Assembly: GCA_016714125.1 (NCBI GenBank)
Contig: JADJNX010000018.1
Coordinates: forward strand, 1 to 16,530
Length of the DNA: 16,530 nt
Direction of reading: 5' to 3'
DNA from: Ignavibacteriales bacterium
Lineage (GTDB): Bacteria > Bacteroidota > Ignavibacteria > Ignavibacteriales > Ignavibacteriaceae
The notes beneath the pieces were generated by a model. It was not told the origin of the DNA, made no database searches, and was given only the letters and a program-made list of their open reading frames with translations. Positions 7,209 to 15,338 of this stretch are shown piece by piece. A program made the position numbers and the translations under genes. The number at the start of each line of letters is the position of its first letter. Position 1 is the stretch's first letter.

Positions 7209-8390
7209 ATGGTAAAAGACATTAGATCCCTGTATAACGAAGGTTTTACAGAAGAACGGTATAATTCATTTGTTGAGGATTTGAACAGCTCTGAAGGAGT
7301 GAAAATCGATTTCCGGGTTTGTGAAACACCTCTATTTCTTTCGGGTGAACTCACAAAGACACTTGAGGAAGCTTGCGACGATATCATTAAACAGCTTGAT
7401 ACTGATCAATACAGGAAATATGCCGAGGCTTCAATTCCTGATGGACTTGCTGTGCCAAACCGTGAAGATCATCCCGTGTTTTTGCAGATCGATTTTGCTA
7501 TCTGTGATGATGGAAAAGGTGGATTTATACCTAAACTGATCGAGTTGCAGGGTTTCCCCTCTTTATATGGTTTTCAGGTCTATTATGACGAAGTCTTTCA
7601 GCGGCATCATCAATTACCTGAAAATTACACTGCATTCTACAGTGGACTCGACAAAGAGTCTTATATCGAACTGCTGAAAAAAACTTTGCTTGGTGATTCT
7701 GATCCCGAAAATGTAATCCTTCTGGAAATTGAACCCGACACACAAAAAACACTAATCGATTTTGTTGTCACCGAAAGATACACGGGCGTAAAACCTGTTT
7801 GTATCACAGATGTCATAAAAAAAGGAAAAAAACTTTTTTATAAAGAGGGTGGAAGAGAAATCCAAATTGACAGGATTTATAACCGCGTAATTTATGATGA
7901 GTTATTCAGGAAAGATGTTAAGGCATCATTCTCTTTTCAGGAAGACCTTGATGTCCATTGGGTGGGGCACCCCGACTGGTTTTTCCTGATTAGCAAATAT
8001 TCACTCCCTTACCTGAAGGGACCATTTGTCCCTGAATGTCATTTTCTCTCCGATCTCAAAGAATATCCCGCAGATCTTGAGAATTTTGTATTAAAACCAC
8101 TATTTTCCTTTGCAGGACTGGGGGTTGAAGTGGAAGTTACCAAAGCCTTACTTGATTCCAAAACTGACAGGCACAACTACATCCTTCAAAGAAAGATAGA
8201 GTATGCGCCATTGATTCTCACACCTGAAGGTTATTCAAAATGTGAAATCAGAATGATGTTTTTATGGAACGAAAAACCCGTTTTAGTCAATAACCTCACA
8301 CGATTCTCAAAAGGAAAAATGATGGGCGTTGACTTCAACAAAAACAAAACCTGGGTTGGGTCGGCGACTGCGTACCATCCGAAATCTTAA
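7209..8390 (+). CDS. ATP-grasp-like protein, third gene of amidoligase cluster
   Basis: From the ATG at 7209 the protein has 393 residues (MVKDIRSLYNEGFTEERYNSF). An in-frame GTG at 7068 would add 47 residues, but that stretch is translated from the inverted repeat and looks noncoding, so I prefer the ATG although it lacks a clear Shine-Dalgarno sequence. Conserved-looking blocks are DFRVCETPLFL, IELQGFPSLYGFQVYY, LLEIEPDTQKTLIDF, RIYNRVIYDEL and LDVHWVGHPDWFF. The C-terminal ATP-grasp signature is FVLKPLFSFAGLGVEV (Lys plus Gly-rich loop), ILQRKIEYA (adenine hinge), KCEIRMMFLW and NLTRFSKGKMMGV. The order of parts recalls the ATP-grasp domains of glutathionylspermidine-synthase-like enzymes. 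It belongs to a family I have seen in Bacteroidota but cannot name with a function. Context points to a second amide- or ester-forming step after the GCS2 enzyme. Confidence 0.8.
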   Translation: MVKDIRSLYNEGFTEERYNSFVEDLNSSEGVKIDFRVCETPLFLSGELTKTLEEACDDIIKQLDTDQYRKYAEASIPDGLAVPNREDHPVFLQIDFAICDDGKGGFIPKLIELQGFPSLYGFQVYYDEVFQRHHQLPENYTAFYSGLDKESYIELLKKTLLGDSDPENVILLEIEPDTQKTLIDFVVTERYTGVKPVCITDVIKKGKKLFYKEGGREIQIDRIYNRVIYDELFRKDVKASFSFQEDLDVHWVGHPDWFFLISKYSLPYLKGPFVPECHFLSDLKEYPADLENFVLKPLFSFAGLGVEVEVTKALLDSKTDRHNYILQRKIEYAPLILTPEGYSKCEIRMMFLWNEKPVLVNNLTRFSKGKMMGVDFNKNKTWVGSATAYHPKS

Positions 8391-8422
8391 GTATTAGTAT
8401 TAAGAGGATGGGGGGGGAAAGG

Positions 8423-8555
8423 TTTATTATTGCTCAAAAGATGCTGAAACTTTGTATTGGTTAAAACTCTTAAGAACCAAAAACCGGGGTTCACCGATTG
8501 CGTTGAACTTATGAAACTCCTCGTAAAAACCATCACAACCCTCAAGTCCAAGTAA
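8423..8555 (+). pseudogene. Remnant of a four-helix-bundle protein gene (23S rRNA intervening-sequence protein family)
   Basis: Three short pieces in different frames together resemble the C-terminal half of this family: FIIAQK (from 8423), KDAETLYWLKLL (from 8437), then KNQKPGFTDCVELMKLLVKT followed by ITTLKSK and TAA at 8553-8555. The pattern ETLYWLxLL followed by ELxKLLVKTIxTLKxK is typical of these 110-130-residue proteins. The N-terminal half is absent; the remnant begins shortly after the stop of the ATP-grasp-like gene. It lies between convergent genes. Small size and frame changes make this a tentative call. Confidence 0.5.
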
Positions 8556-8560
8556 AACAA

Positions 8561-8586
8561 TAATTAATAATTAATAATTAATAATT
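8561..8586. repeat. TAATTAA heptamer tandem array
   Basis: Three perfect copies of TAATTAA (8561-8581) and a partial fourth (8582-8586) lie two bases before the rseP stop codon. The unit is nearly palindromic, so both strands read alike. It sits in the gap between convergent genes; no GC-rich terminator stem is associated with it. Confidence 0.85.
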
Positions 8587-8588
8587 GG

Positions 8589-9959
8589 CTAACCGAATAT
8601 ATCGTTATAAAGTACAAAGACCATAAGTCCAATCAGGAGCGCCATGCCGGTGTTCATGATTCTTAGTTTTACTTTAACGGAAATTTCTCTTCTGATAATT
8701 GATTCAATTATGATGAACACAAGGTGACCACCATCGAGAACCGGGATTGGGAAGAGATTAAATATTGCAAGACTTAATGAAAGCATCGCAATAAAATTCA
8801 AAAATCCAAGTATTCCAACATCGGCTGATTTTGCTGCGTATTGAGCAATTTTAACAGGTCCACCAAATGCTTTTCCAAAAGCAAGGTCGCCGGTTATAAC
8901 TTTTCCGAGCATTGAAAATGTAAGTACGGTAACGGTACCAATTTGTTCGATACTTTTCCCGCCTGCTTCAAAAAATCCGTAATCGTAAATTGTTAACTGT
9001 GATGAGTCAACAATTCCGCCAAGTTGGATTCCAACTTTTCCCTGTCCTGCTTCATCTTTTTTAGGGGTGACTGCCATCTGAACGGTGTCTTTTCCTCTGA
9101 GAACAGCGACTTGCACTGCTTTATCGGGGGAAGCTGAAATCACTTCAATAACATGTGCCACAGAGGAGATGTTTTCTGAATTGATGGCGAGGATTTTATC
9201 TCCTCTTTTAAGACCTGCTTTTGCAGCCGGGGTTCCGGGTTCAAGATCTTCGATGAAAGGTGCTGCTCTATCAACCAGTGGAAACAACGGTCCCGCAGCT
9301 TCATCTTTGGGAACTTCCTTTTTAGGAATCGTTACCGACTTTAATTCTCCATCGCGTACATACTCAACAACAAGGTCTTTGCCGGCATTGTGAAGAAATA
9401 CCTGTTCACTGATTTCGTGAAGATATTTTACTTTGGTGCCGTTGATTGCTGCGATTGAATCACCTGAGAGAAAACCCTGTTTTTCGGCAAATGATGCTTT
9501 TGGGATATATTTTAATTCTCTTGTCTCGACCAGTTGTTTACCAATCGAAATGTTCATTCCCCAAAATATCACTATCGCGAGGATAAGATTCATGAGGATA
9601 CCACCAAGAATCACAAAAATCTTTGCAGGAGCTGATTTTGATCTGAATTCGTACGGTTTTGGTTCACTCGACGAATAATCGGTATCAAAACTTTCGTCAA
9701 CCATGCCGGATATTTTAACATATCCACCAAGTGGCATCCAGCAGAGGCGATAATCGGTACACCCTTCAAGATCGATGTCTTCAGGAAGTGGTCCAAAAGA
9801 GAGTCCTTTCGACTTGCTCCATCCGATCACTCTCTTGCCAAATCCAATCGAAAAGGCTTCGGTTCTCATTCCCGTAAGTTTTGCCGCGATAAAATGACCA
9901 AGCTCGTGAACAAAAACGAGGATAGCTATCACGATAATAAAATAAATAACTTCTTGCAT
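8589..9959 (-). CDS. rseP: Site-2 zinc metalloprotease with two PDZ domains
   Basis: An intact 456-residue membrane protease. The zinc-binding HELGH is at residues 18-22 in the first transmembrane helix; the third metal ligand is in NLFPIPVLDGGH (401-412; Asp409). Two PDZ domains fill the periplasmic middle: about 143-213, and 232-300 with PGTPAAKAGLKRGDKILAIN. Hydrophobic helices near 108-134 and 385-400 and at the C-terminus complete the S2P fold. RseP-type enzymes cut anti-sigma factors and signal-peptide remnants within the membrane. There is an insertion between about 50 and 75 (GLSFGPLPEDIDLEGCTDYR) compared with short forms. The gene starts 16 bases after the dxr stop, with AGGAG between them, so dxr and rseP are cotranscribed, the arrangement common in many bacteria. 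Confidence 0.95.
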   Translation of the reverse strand: MQEVIYFIIVIAILVFVHELGHFIAAKLTGMRTEAFSIGFGKRVIGWSKSKGLSFGPLPEDIDLEGCTDYRLCWMPLGGYVKISGMVDESFDTDYSSSEPKPYEFRSKSAPAKIFVILGGILMNLILAIVIFWGMNISIGKQLVETRELKYIPKASFAEKQGFLSGDSIAAINGTKVKYLHEISEQVFLHNAGKDLVVEYVRDGELKSVTIPKKEVPKDEAAGPLFPLVDRAAPFIEDLEPGTPAAKAGLKRGDKILAINSENISSVAHVIEVISASPDKAVQVAVLRGKDTVQMAVTPKKDEAGQGKVGIQLGGIVDSSQLTIYDYGFFEAGGKSIEQIGTVTVLTFSMLGKVITGDLAFGKAFGGPVKIAQYAAKSADVGILGFLNFIAMLSLSLAIFNLFPIPVLDGGHLVFIIIESIIRREISVKVKLRIMNTGMALLIGLMVFVLYNDIFG

Positions 9960-9975
9960 TAAACTCTCTACTCCT

Positions 9976-11117
9976 TTAGTACAAACTCAGTGCGAGTTCC
10001 CTTGTTTTTTTGTCAGTTTCAAACACTATACCAAGATCGGGTTTTTGATGATTGGGTACCCTGTCGAGACATTTTTTGATTAGCTCGGGGATACCGGTGA
10101 AACCGATCTTCTTTTCCAAAAACTTTTGAACAGCAATTTCATTGGCTGCATTTACAATACAGGGTGCTGTTCCCCCTGCTTCAAGTGCATCATAAGCGAT
10201 GCCCAGACATTCAAACTTGTGTCGATCGGGTTGAAAAAAGTTCAGGGTTCCGATCAACGGAAAGTTGTTTTCCACAAAACAGGCTTCCACCCTTTCAGGA
10301 TATGTCATCGCATATTGGATTGGAAGTTTCATATCGGGCACACTCATTTGTGCTTTAACCGAACCATCCACAAACTCGATCATCGAATGGATAATCGATT
10401 GCGGGTGAACCACAACATCAAGTTGGGCTGCGGGCAGATTAAAAAGCCACCTTGCCTCAATTAGTTCAAGCCCTTTGTTCATCAGCGAAGCTGAATCGAT
10501 GGTGATTTTTGCTCCCATCTTCCAGGTTGGATGTTTTAATGCCTGTTCAACAGACACTTTCTCGAGTTCTTCTTTGGTAAATCTGAAGAAGGGGCCACCG
10601 GAAGCGGTGAGGATAATCTTTTAATCTCATGGGTCTTTTCACCTATAAGACATTGGAAGATTGCAGAATGTTCCGAATCAACGGGGATCATCTCTGCATT
10701 ATATTCTTCACACAACTCTTTTATCAGTTCACCTGCAACAACAAGGGTTTCCTTGTTTGCAAGTGCGATCCGTTTCCCTCTTTTAATCGCTTCAATTGTT
10801 GGAGCGAGTCCCGAAAATCCGACAACTGCACCTACAAAGATGTCATAGTCAACCTCCGATGCGAGGGTTACAAGTCCTTCTTCCCCCGAAAGCACTCTGA
10901 TTGAGCCGTCGAGCCTGCTTTTTAGAAGTGATGCGGCAGCTTTATCAACCACACACACAACATCAGGTTTAAACTCTGCTATCTGTTCTTCGAGAAGATC
11001 GATATTATTATATACGCTTAACGCGGAAACTTTAAACCGGGGATCGAGGTGACGCACCACTTTAAGGGTGTTTACTCCGATGGAACCGGACGAGCCAAGA
11101 ATGGCTATTTTTTGCAT
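9976..11117 (-). CDS. dxr: 1-deoxy-D-xylulose 5-phosphate reductoisomerase (one frameshift)
   Basis: This enzyme of the MEP pathway converts DXP to 2-C-methyl-erythritol 4-phosphate with NADPH and a divalent metal. The N-terminal frame (start 11117) shows ILGSSGSIG (residues 6-14, NADPH binding), LANKETLVVAGELI and PVDSEHSAIFQ (metal-binding Asp and Glu). The frame is lost at 10619-10622, where TTTT on the plus strand should be TTTTT; restoring it gives KKIILTASGGPFF and then the C-terminal frame, with HPTWKMGAKITIDSASLMNKGLELIEA, VHPQSIIHS and NAANEIAV. The restored protein has 380 residues, normal for DXR. The pathway is usually essential where it is the only isoprenoid route, so the break is most likely a sequencing error. 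It lies four bases after the small membrane-protein gene and 16 bases before rseP. Confidence 0.95.
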
Positions 11118-11121
11118 TTAT

Positions 11122-11615
11122 TTACTTTGTAAAATATCTCGAGAATGCCATAAGTGTATTGAGTATGATCAAAACATTAATGCTGAGATCCACTGTTTTA
11201 AGCTTGCCCAGTAGTTTGTAAGCTTCATCTGAAAGGGGCTGGTCTGATTTTAAGCCAGGGATCAACTCAGACTTGATTTTTTTGCAGTTGGAATCATTAC
11301 GGCACCAACGAGGATCAGGATGATAACCATTATAAACTGTTTTGTGTAAAGCCAGTGATTTCCACCACTTGCAAACTTAAAAAGCCGTAAGTCCATAACG
11401 ATTGTGAGATAAAGTCCGGTAAGCAAAACTCCCAATGACCCGATAATTCCGATCAAATTAAGAGAGCCTATCCAGTTTAGGATCAAACTTTTTTCAGAAG
11501 CCGTTCCTTTTGCGGCGGCTATTCTGCCCCTCGAAACAATCCCGTAAACCAGCAGTGACAACCACAAACCGGCGCTTATAATATGTACAATCTTTAAGAT
11601 TCCAATTAACGGCAT
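11122..11615 (-). CDS. Small four-helix integral membrane protein (one frameshift)
   Basis: The first frame runs from ATG 11615 (AGGA seven bases upstream; a farther in-frame TTG at 11663 is less likely) through IGILKIVHIISAGLWLSLLVYGIV-type membrane segments. Adding one T to the seven-T run 11277-11283 continues it through KKIKSELIPGLKSDQPLSDEA and DLSINVLIILNTLMAFSRYF to TAA at 11122-11124, giving 164 residues. Four transmembrane helices are apparent: about residues 2-25, 45-75, 92-115 and 145-160. A His in the first helix (VHIISAGLW) recalls DUF2269/CopD-like membrane proteins, but the match is weak and I do not assign a function. It is the first gene of the dxr-rseP unit, four bases before dxr. 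Confidence 0.7.
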
Positions 11616-11709
11616 CCAATTTTCCTGTTTTTTTGTAAACTGACCACTAAGTATAAACAACAAATATACGAAAAAGTTTCCTTATGGGATAATTGTCGTC
11701 TAAAAGAGC

Positions 11710-11743
11710 ACTTGTGGCACCCGAAAAATCAGATGCCACAAGT
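11710..11743 (-). terminator. Hairpin terminator downstream of the subtilisin gene
   Basis: ACTTGTGGCA (11710-11719) pairs perfectly with TGCCACAAGT (11734-11743) around a 14-base loop. On the minus strand the stem is followed by GCTCTTTTAG, a modest T tract; on the plus strand by TTCTTT. It lies about 45 bp past the stop of the subtilisin gene and before the minus-strand membrane protein-dxr-rseP unit, so it should separate the two transcripts. Confidence 0.65.
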
Positions 11744-11755
11744 TTCTTTAAAAAT

Positions 11756-11795
11756 ATTACTGCATTATTGGATTACTGCATTATTGCATTACTTC
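11756..11795. repeat. Octamer tandem array, downstream of subtilisin
   Basis: Five consecutive octamers in perfect register: ATTACTGC, ATTATTGG, ATTACTGC, ATTATTGC, ATTACTTC. The last unit contains the TAA stop (11789-11791) and final Lys codon of the subtilisin gene. The reverse complement (GCAATAAT, GCAGTAAT) is the same unit found upstream of that gene at 14747-14810. Confidence 0.85.
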
Positions 11796-14650
11796 AAGAG
11801 CAGCATCTTCATTTTTTGTGAAAAGTTGCCTGAGGTCATTTCGTAGAAATAGATTCCCGAGCTGAGGTTTTTGCCATCAAATGAAACTTCATAAGATCCT
11901 TTGTTCATTTCACGGTTGACAACTTCTGCCACTGTGTTTCCGAGCAGATCATAGACTTTAATTTTCACGAGTCCTGAGGTTGGTACCGAAAACCGGATAA
12001 TTGTATTAGGATTAAAGGGGGTTAGGGTAGTTTTGATGTAGAGCAAATGTACCCGGAACTTCACCGGCAACTTCTTTAACTGATGTGATTCCTGTCCATT
12101 TTCCTCTTGCATTGGCAATTGCCTGACCGAGCTTTAAATCATCATCGGAAGCTGCGAGAGCAAAAGCCACTTCGATACTATCGCCCACGGCAATATTAAA
12201 GGGACCACCACCTGTAACATGTGAAATATCACCAGCACCAATTGGTCCGGTGACCACGCCCGATGAAAGGGATGTCCATTTTTCAAGATCGCTGAACCCG
12301 TCATAAACGCTGATTCCGCCGGCGGTTCCGTCATTCATAAACGGTTTAAATGAATAGTTGGTGGAACTGATAAGAGCGGAAGCCACTTTGGTGGTGAAAG
12401 CCGCACTGTTGTTCCAGACTTTCCCATAGTTTCCGGCGACATTCCATTCGGTTCTGTCACCCGTTCCATCAATCAAATCCCAATCGAAATAAAGACCTGC
12501 ATATAGACCCGTTACTGGTAGAGTAGATACATTTTTAATTGTATATCTTACAATAACAAAATCTTCATCAGCAGTTGCCGAATGGCTATAAGAGCGCTGT
12601 TTCACTTGAAGTCCAAGTTTTGAAGCACCAGCGAGGTTGTCGTTAAAAACTCCATACACTTCAACATCGGCTTTTACACCGGGAATTTTAAGGGAAAAAG
12701 GAATTTCTGATTGAAAATCCTTGTCCTGGGTGTTGCCGTTATTTGCTTGTCCTCTGGCAGAGTTGATAATCTGATTTGCCGCAGTGGAGAGCATAAGTGA
12801 ACCTTCAAAAAAGCATACTGTTGCCACCGTCGTATCTAAATCCTTTTCCTTTGGCGTTTGTTGGATAATCAGCAAAACCAAGATTTCCGGCACTTGTTAC
12901 TGTAACTGCAACCTTGTTTCCCAGGGTTGTTGCATAAGTTGGATTTCCAACCGTGCTAATCCACTGAAAATCGGAATAACCATCATCCAAAGTTGATGTT
13001 AAATGCAAGATCAGCGTTTTCCGGTGCTGTGTTCGAAATGGTGAACTGGAATAAGCTGTTGGTATTATCAAACTGTGAGCCCGACTGAACAGCACCGATG
13101 GTAGCTGTCGGATTTGCTCCAACTGTTGCATGAGCGGTCTTGCTAACCAGTGTAGCTGAAAGGTTGGATGTAGCATTTAAATGATTCTTTCCGCGGAAGA
13201 AAACAGTGATGGTTTCACCCGGTTGGAATATCCCATCATTGTTTCCGTGACTGCATCGGAGAAAACTATTTCAGTTGCTCTCTCACAGATTTAAAATCGG
13301 TGTTTTGAAGCGATTTTAAAGCGTTAATTCTTCCTTTTCCAAGTAAACCAACATAAGAAGGATTTAAGTTGTCGATGTTGTCGCATGCAACTCTAACTTT
13401 TCTGCGGCCTGGATCGATGTCAGGTTCGGGAACTGAGCCATCGTAAGGGCAACAAGTCCCGCAGTGATTGGCGAAGCCATCGAAGTGCCACTAAGTGACG
13501 CATAAGTGTTGTTCTGCCATGTATTATAGATACTGCTTCCGGGAGATGCCACATCAACATAATATCCAAAATTGGAGAATCCCGAACGGGTATCGTTTGA
13601 TGTGGTGCTGGCAACTGCAAGAACATGATTGTAGGCAGCGGGATAAAATGGATCTCTAACTGATTCATTACCTGCAGCAGCAACAACAACTGAGCCAAGT
13701 GTGGTAACTTCATCTATGATGGTTTGCCCAAACATTGAATATCCACTACCGCCCCAGCTGCAATTGATGACTTTAGCGCCATTCTTTGCTGAATAAAGCA
13801 GACCTTCATATCCATAAACGATATAGGGTGAGCCTGATGCAGGGTCTCTTTGATCATTTCTTGATGTTTTAACCGCCATCACTTTTGTATTAAATCCAAT
13901 TCCTGCAACACCAATGCCATTATTTGTAACGGCACTTTGCGCAACCGGCAACATGGGTGCCGTGATCAGGCTGATCTTCCATCGGGTTGTTGTCGGGGGT
14001 TCCATTGGATCCGCCAAAGTCCCAACCTCTAAAATCATCGATATAACCGTTGTTATCGTCGTCAATTCCGTTGTTTTCTATCTCACCGGGATTAATCCAG
14101 ACATTTGCGTTAAGATCGGGATGATCCCAATCAACACCTGTATCATCGATGCCAACTATAATTGAAGTCGAACCCTGATTGATATCCCAGGCGTCTGCAG
14201 CTTTTATTTTGGCGAGGTACCATTGTGAGTTGTATGACGGATCATTTGGCACAAGACTCAGTTTGTAAACATATCTCGGTTCCACCCATTCAATTTCTGC
14301 GATGTTTTTCATTTTGCCTGCGGCAAATTCAGGATCGATATCAGAATCATATTTGATTGAGACTATCCTTTCGAGTCCATTGGAGGAAGCAACCACTGCT
14401 TTTAGCGGAAAGAGGGTTGATGCACTCTTAACTTTAAAAAGTCAATTTTTTTGAAGGAGAATATCGTTTGTGGCTACCGTTCCGGAGGAATTAACTCCGG
14501 CATTGAGCGGTATTTACAATGATCTCATTGGATAAATATTCAACTGTTCCTTTGGAAATTGCCCGTTGTGGTACTTGCTGGAGCAGAAGAAACAACTATT
14601 AAAAACACAAATAAAAAGGCGGCCTTTTTAGCCAACGAAATGAAAAACAT
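11789..14650 (-). CDS. Secreted subtilisin-like S8 peptidase with T9SS sorting domain (many frameshifts)
   Basis: One gene of about 950 residues, broken into frames that join into a continuous protein. From ATG 14650: a signal peptide (Lys-Lys, a hydrophobic FLFVFLIVV core, then SSAPAS); a propeptide with GTVEYLSNEIIVKYRSMPEL; and a peptidase S8 domain with all three catalytic residues, IDDTGVD (Asp codon near 14144), DHGTHVAG (His near 13964) and SGTSMASP (Ser at 13481-13483), plus the oxyanion Asn in AAAGNES. Next come CDNIDNLNPSYVGLLGKGRI, beta-rich domains to about 12090, and the C-terminal sorting domain beginning QNYPNPFNPNTIIRFSVP and ending KMKMLLLK. T9SS sorting domains carry proteins across the outer membrane to the surface or medium. 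Clear breaks: 12017-12021 (one G too many), 12807-12812 (one A too many on the plus strand), about 12995, about 13265-13290, about 13410, 13936-13938 (one T too many), and several in 14430-14600. Homopolymer errors are likely; true decay is possible. Confidence 0.88.
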
Positions 14651-14746
14651 CTGTATCTCGATTATGAATGAAGGGGAATTTAAATTTCCACATTTATTTC
14701 GAAAAATACAAGGGGATATTTAGTGATAACATTCGGGGTTTAATTC

Positions 14747-14810
14747 AATAATGCAGTAATCCAATAATTCAATAATTCAATAATGCAGTAATTCAATAAT
14801 CCAATAATGT
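14747..14810. repeat. Octamer tandem array, upstream of subtilisin
   Basis: Eight octamers in perfect register, AATAATGC, AGTAATCC, AATAATTC (twice), AATAATGC, AGTAATTC, AATAATCC and AATAATGT, with degenerate units on both sides. Same family as 11756-11795 but in the opposite orientation. It lies about 100 bases upstream of the subtilisin start codon, so it is probably upstream of or overlapping its promoter region. Confidence 0.85.
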
Positions 14811-14829
14811 AGGAATTTCAACGGTGATA

Positions 14830-14855
14830 GTTACGCGGATGGCACGGATTATCAC
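14830..14855. repeat. CACGGATNN-type repeat, left of the insertion sequence
   Basis: TTACGCGGATGGCACGGATTATCACA contains two to three imperfect 9-10 base units of the form CACGGATNN. A similar block lies at 16467-16490 on the other side of the insertion sequence. The pattern looks like a dispersed intergenic repeat family; only these two copies are visible here. Confidence 0.5.
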
Positions 14856-14859
14856 ATAT

Positions 14860-14905
14860 AAAAGGTTGAAAGTCAAGAGATAAAATTCTCCTGCTCAACC
14901 TTTTT
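14860..14905. terminator. Strong hairpin, probably bidirectional terminator
   Basis: AAAAGGTTGA (14860-14869) pairs perfectly with TCAACCTTTT (14895-14904), and inside the loop GAGA (14877-14880) pairs with TCTC (14887-14890). A T run follows on the plus strand (14901-14905), and TTTTAT follows on the minus strand. It lies just outside the left inverted repeat of the insertion sequence. It could end minus-strand transcripts leaving the element, or be an older chromosomal terminator next to which the element inserted. Confidence 0.65.
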
Positions 14906-14937
14906 GCGAAAAAAGGTCTCCAAAAATTGCGAAGTTG

Positions 14938-15338
14938 TTCTACAGTTATCTTCGACTTTCCTATGTCCAGCTGGGTCGAACGCTTTATTTCTTTATCATC
15001 GGGTATGCCAGAACCATCCGCAAACTCTTAGCGAATCAGTTCGAAGCACCAAACACATATAATGAGTCCAGCCGGGAAACATCCCGGGTTAGCCTTAACG
15101 TAGAAGGCCCTCAGAAATTAAACAGTGCCCGTTGGCTGTTCCGTTCACAGTAAAAAGAGGGTTGGTGAAGTGTTTAAATCTTCACACCAGTAATCCTGGG
15201 TTACAGCCCGGGGCTCGAAACTAAAAGAACAAGGACAAAAATAAACAAAAACAGAGAGACGACAAACCTCCAATCACGGATGAGGGTTAAATAAGCCAAG
15301 AATCCGACGGGTTTTTGGTTCAGCGTCCTCAACAAAAA
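14938..15338 (-). ncRNA. Noncoding region of the IS, candidate guide (bridge/seek) RNA locus
   Basis: This 400-base stretch downstream of the transposase and inside the inverted repeats has no convincing gene. It contains several stems: CCGGGA-AACA-TCCCGG near 15074-15089, GTGAAG...CTTCAC near 15166-15186, and CCTGGG...CCCGGG near 15196-15213. In IS1111-group elements the RNA that guides target choice is encoded on this side of the transposase. Boundaries, and even the presence of the RNA, are inferred, not shown. Confidence 0.35.

Noticed and set aside
11756..11795. Possible CRISPR array
   Set aside because: Eight-base units without spacers; these are simple tandem repeats, as at 14747-14810 and 8561-8586. 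No cas genes are present.
12012..13176. Separate proteins encoded by the individual open frames at 12012-12893 and 12805-13176
   Set aside because: The frames join end to end with the S8 domain and sorting tail across one-base shifts, so they are parts of a single gene.
14935..15153. Plus-strand reading frame of 72 codons inside the IS noncoding segment
   Set aside because: No recognisable family, no good ribosome-binding site, and its region is filled with stem-loops; it more likely reads through the candidate RNA region by chance.
15194..15224. tRNA-like GGGTTACAGCCCGGGGCTCGAAAC
   Set aside because: No acceptor stem, anticodon arm or proper T loop could be placed around it.
14938..15338. 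Group II intron
   Set aside because: No reverse transcriptase and no domain V-like hairpin with the conserved AGC triad was found; the neighbouring transposase explains the region better.
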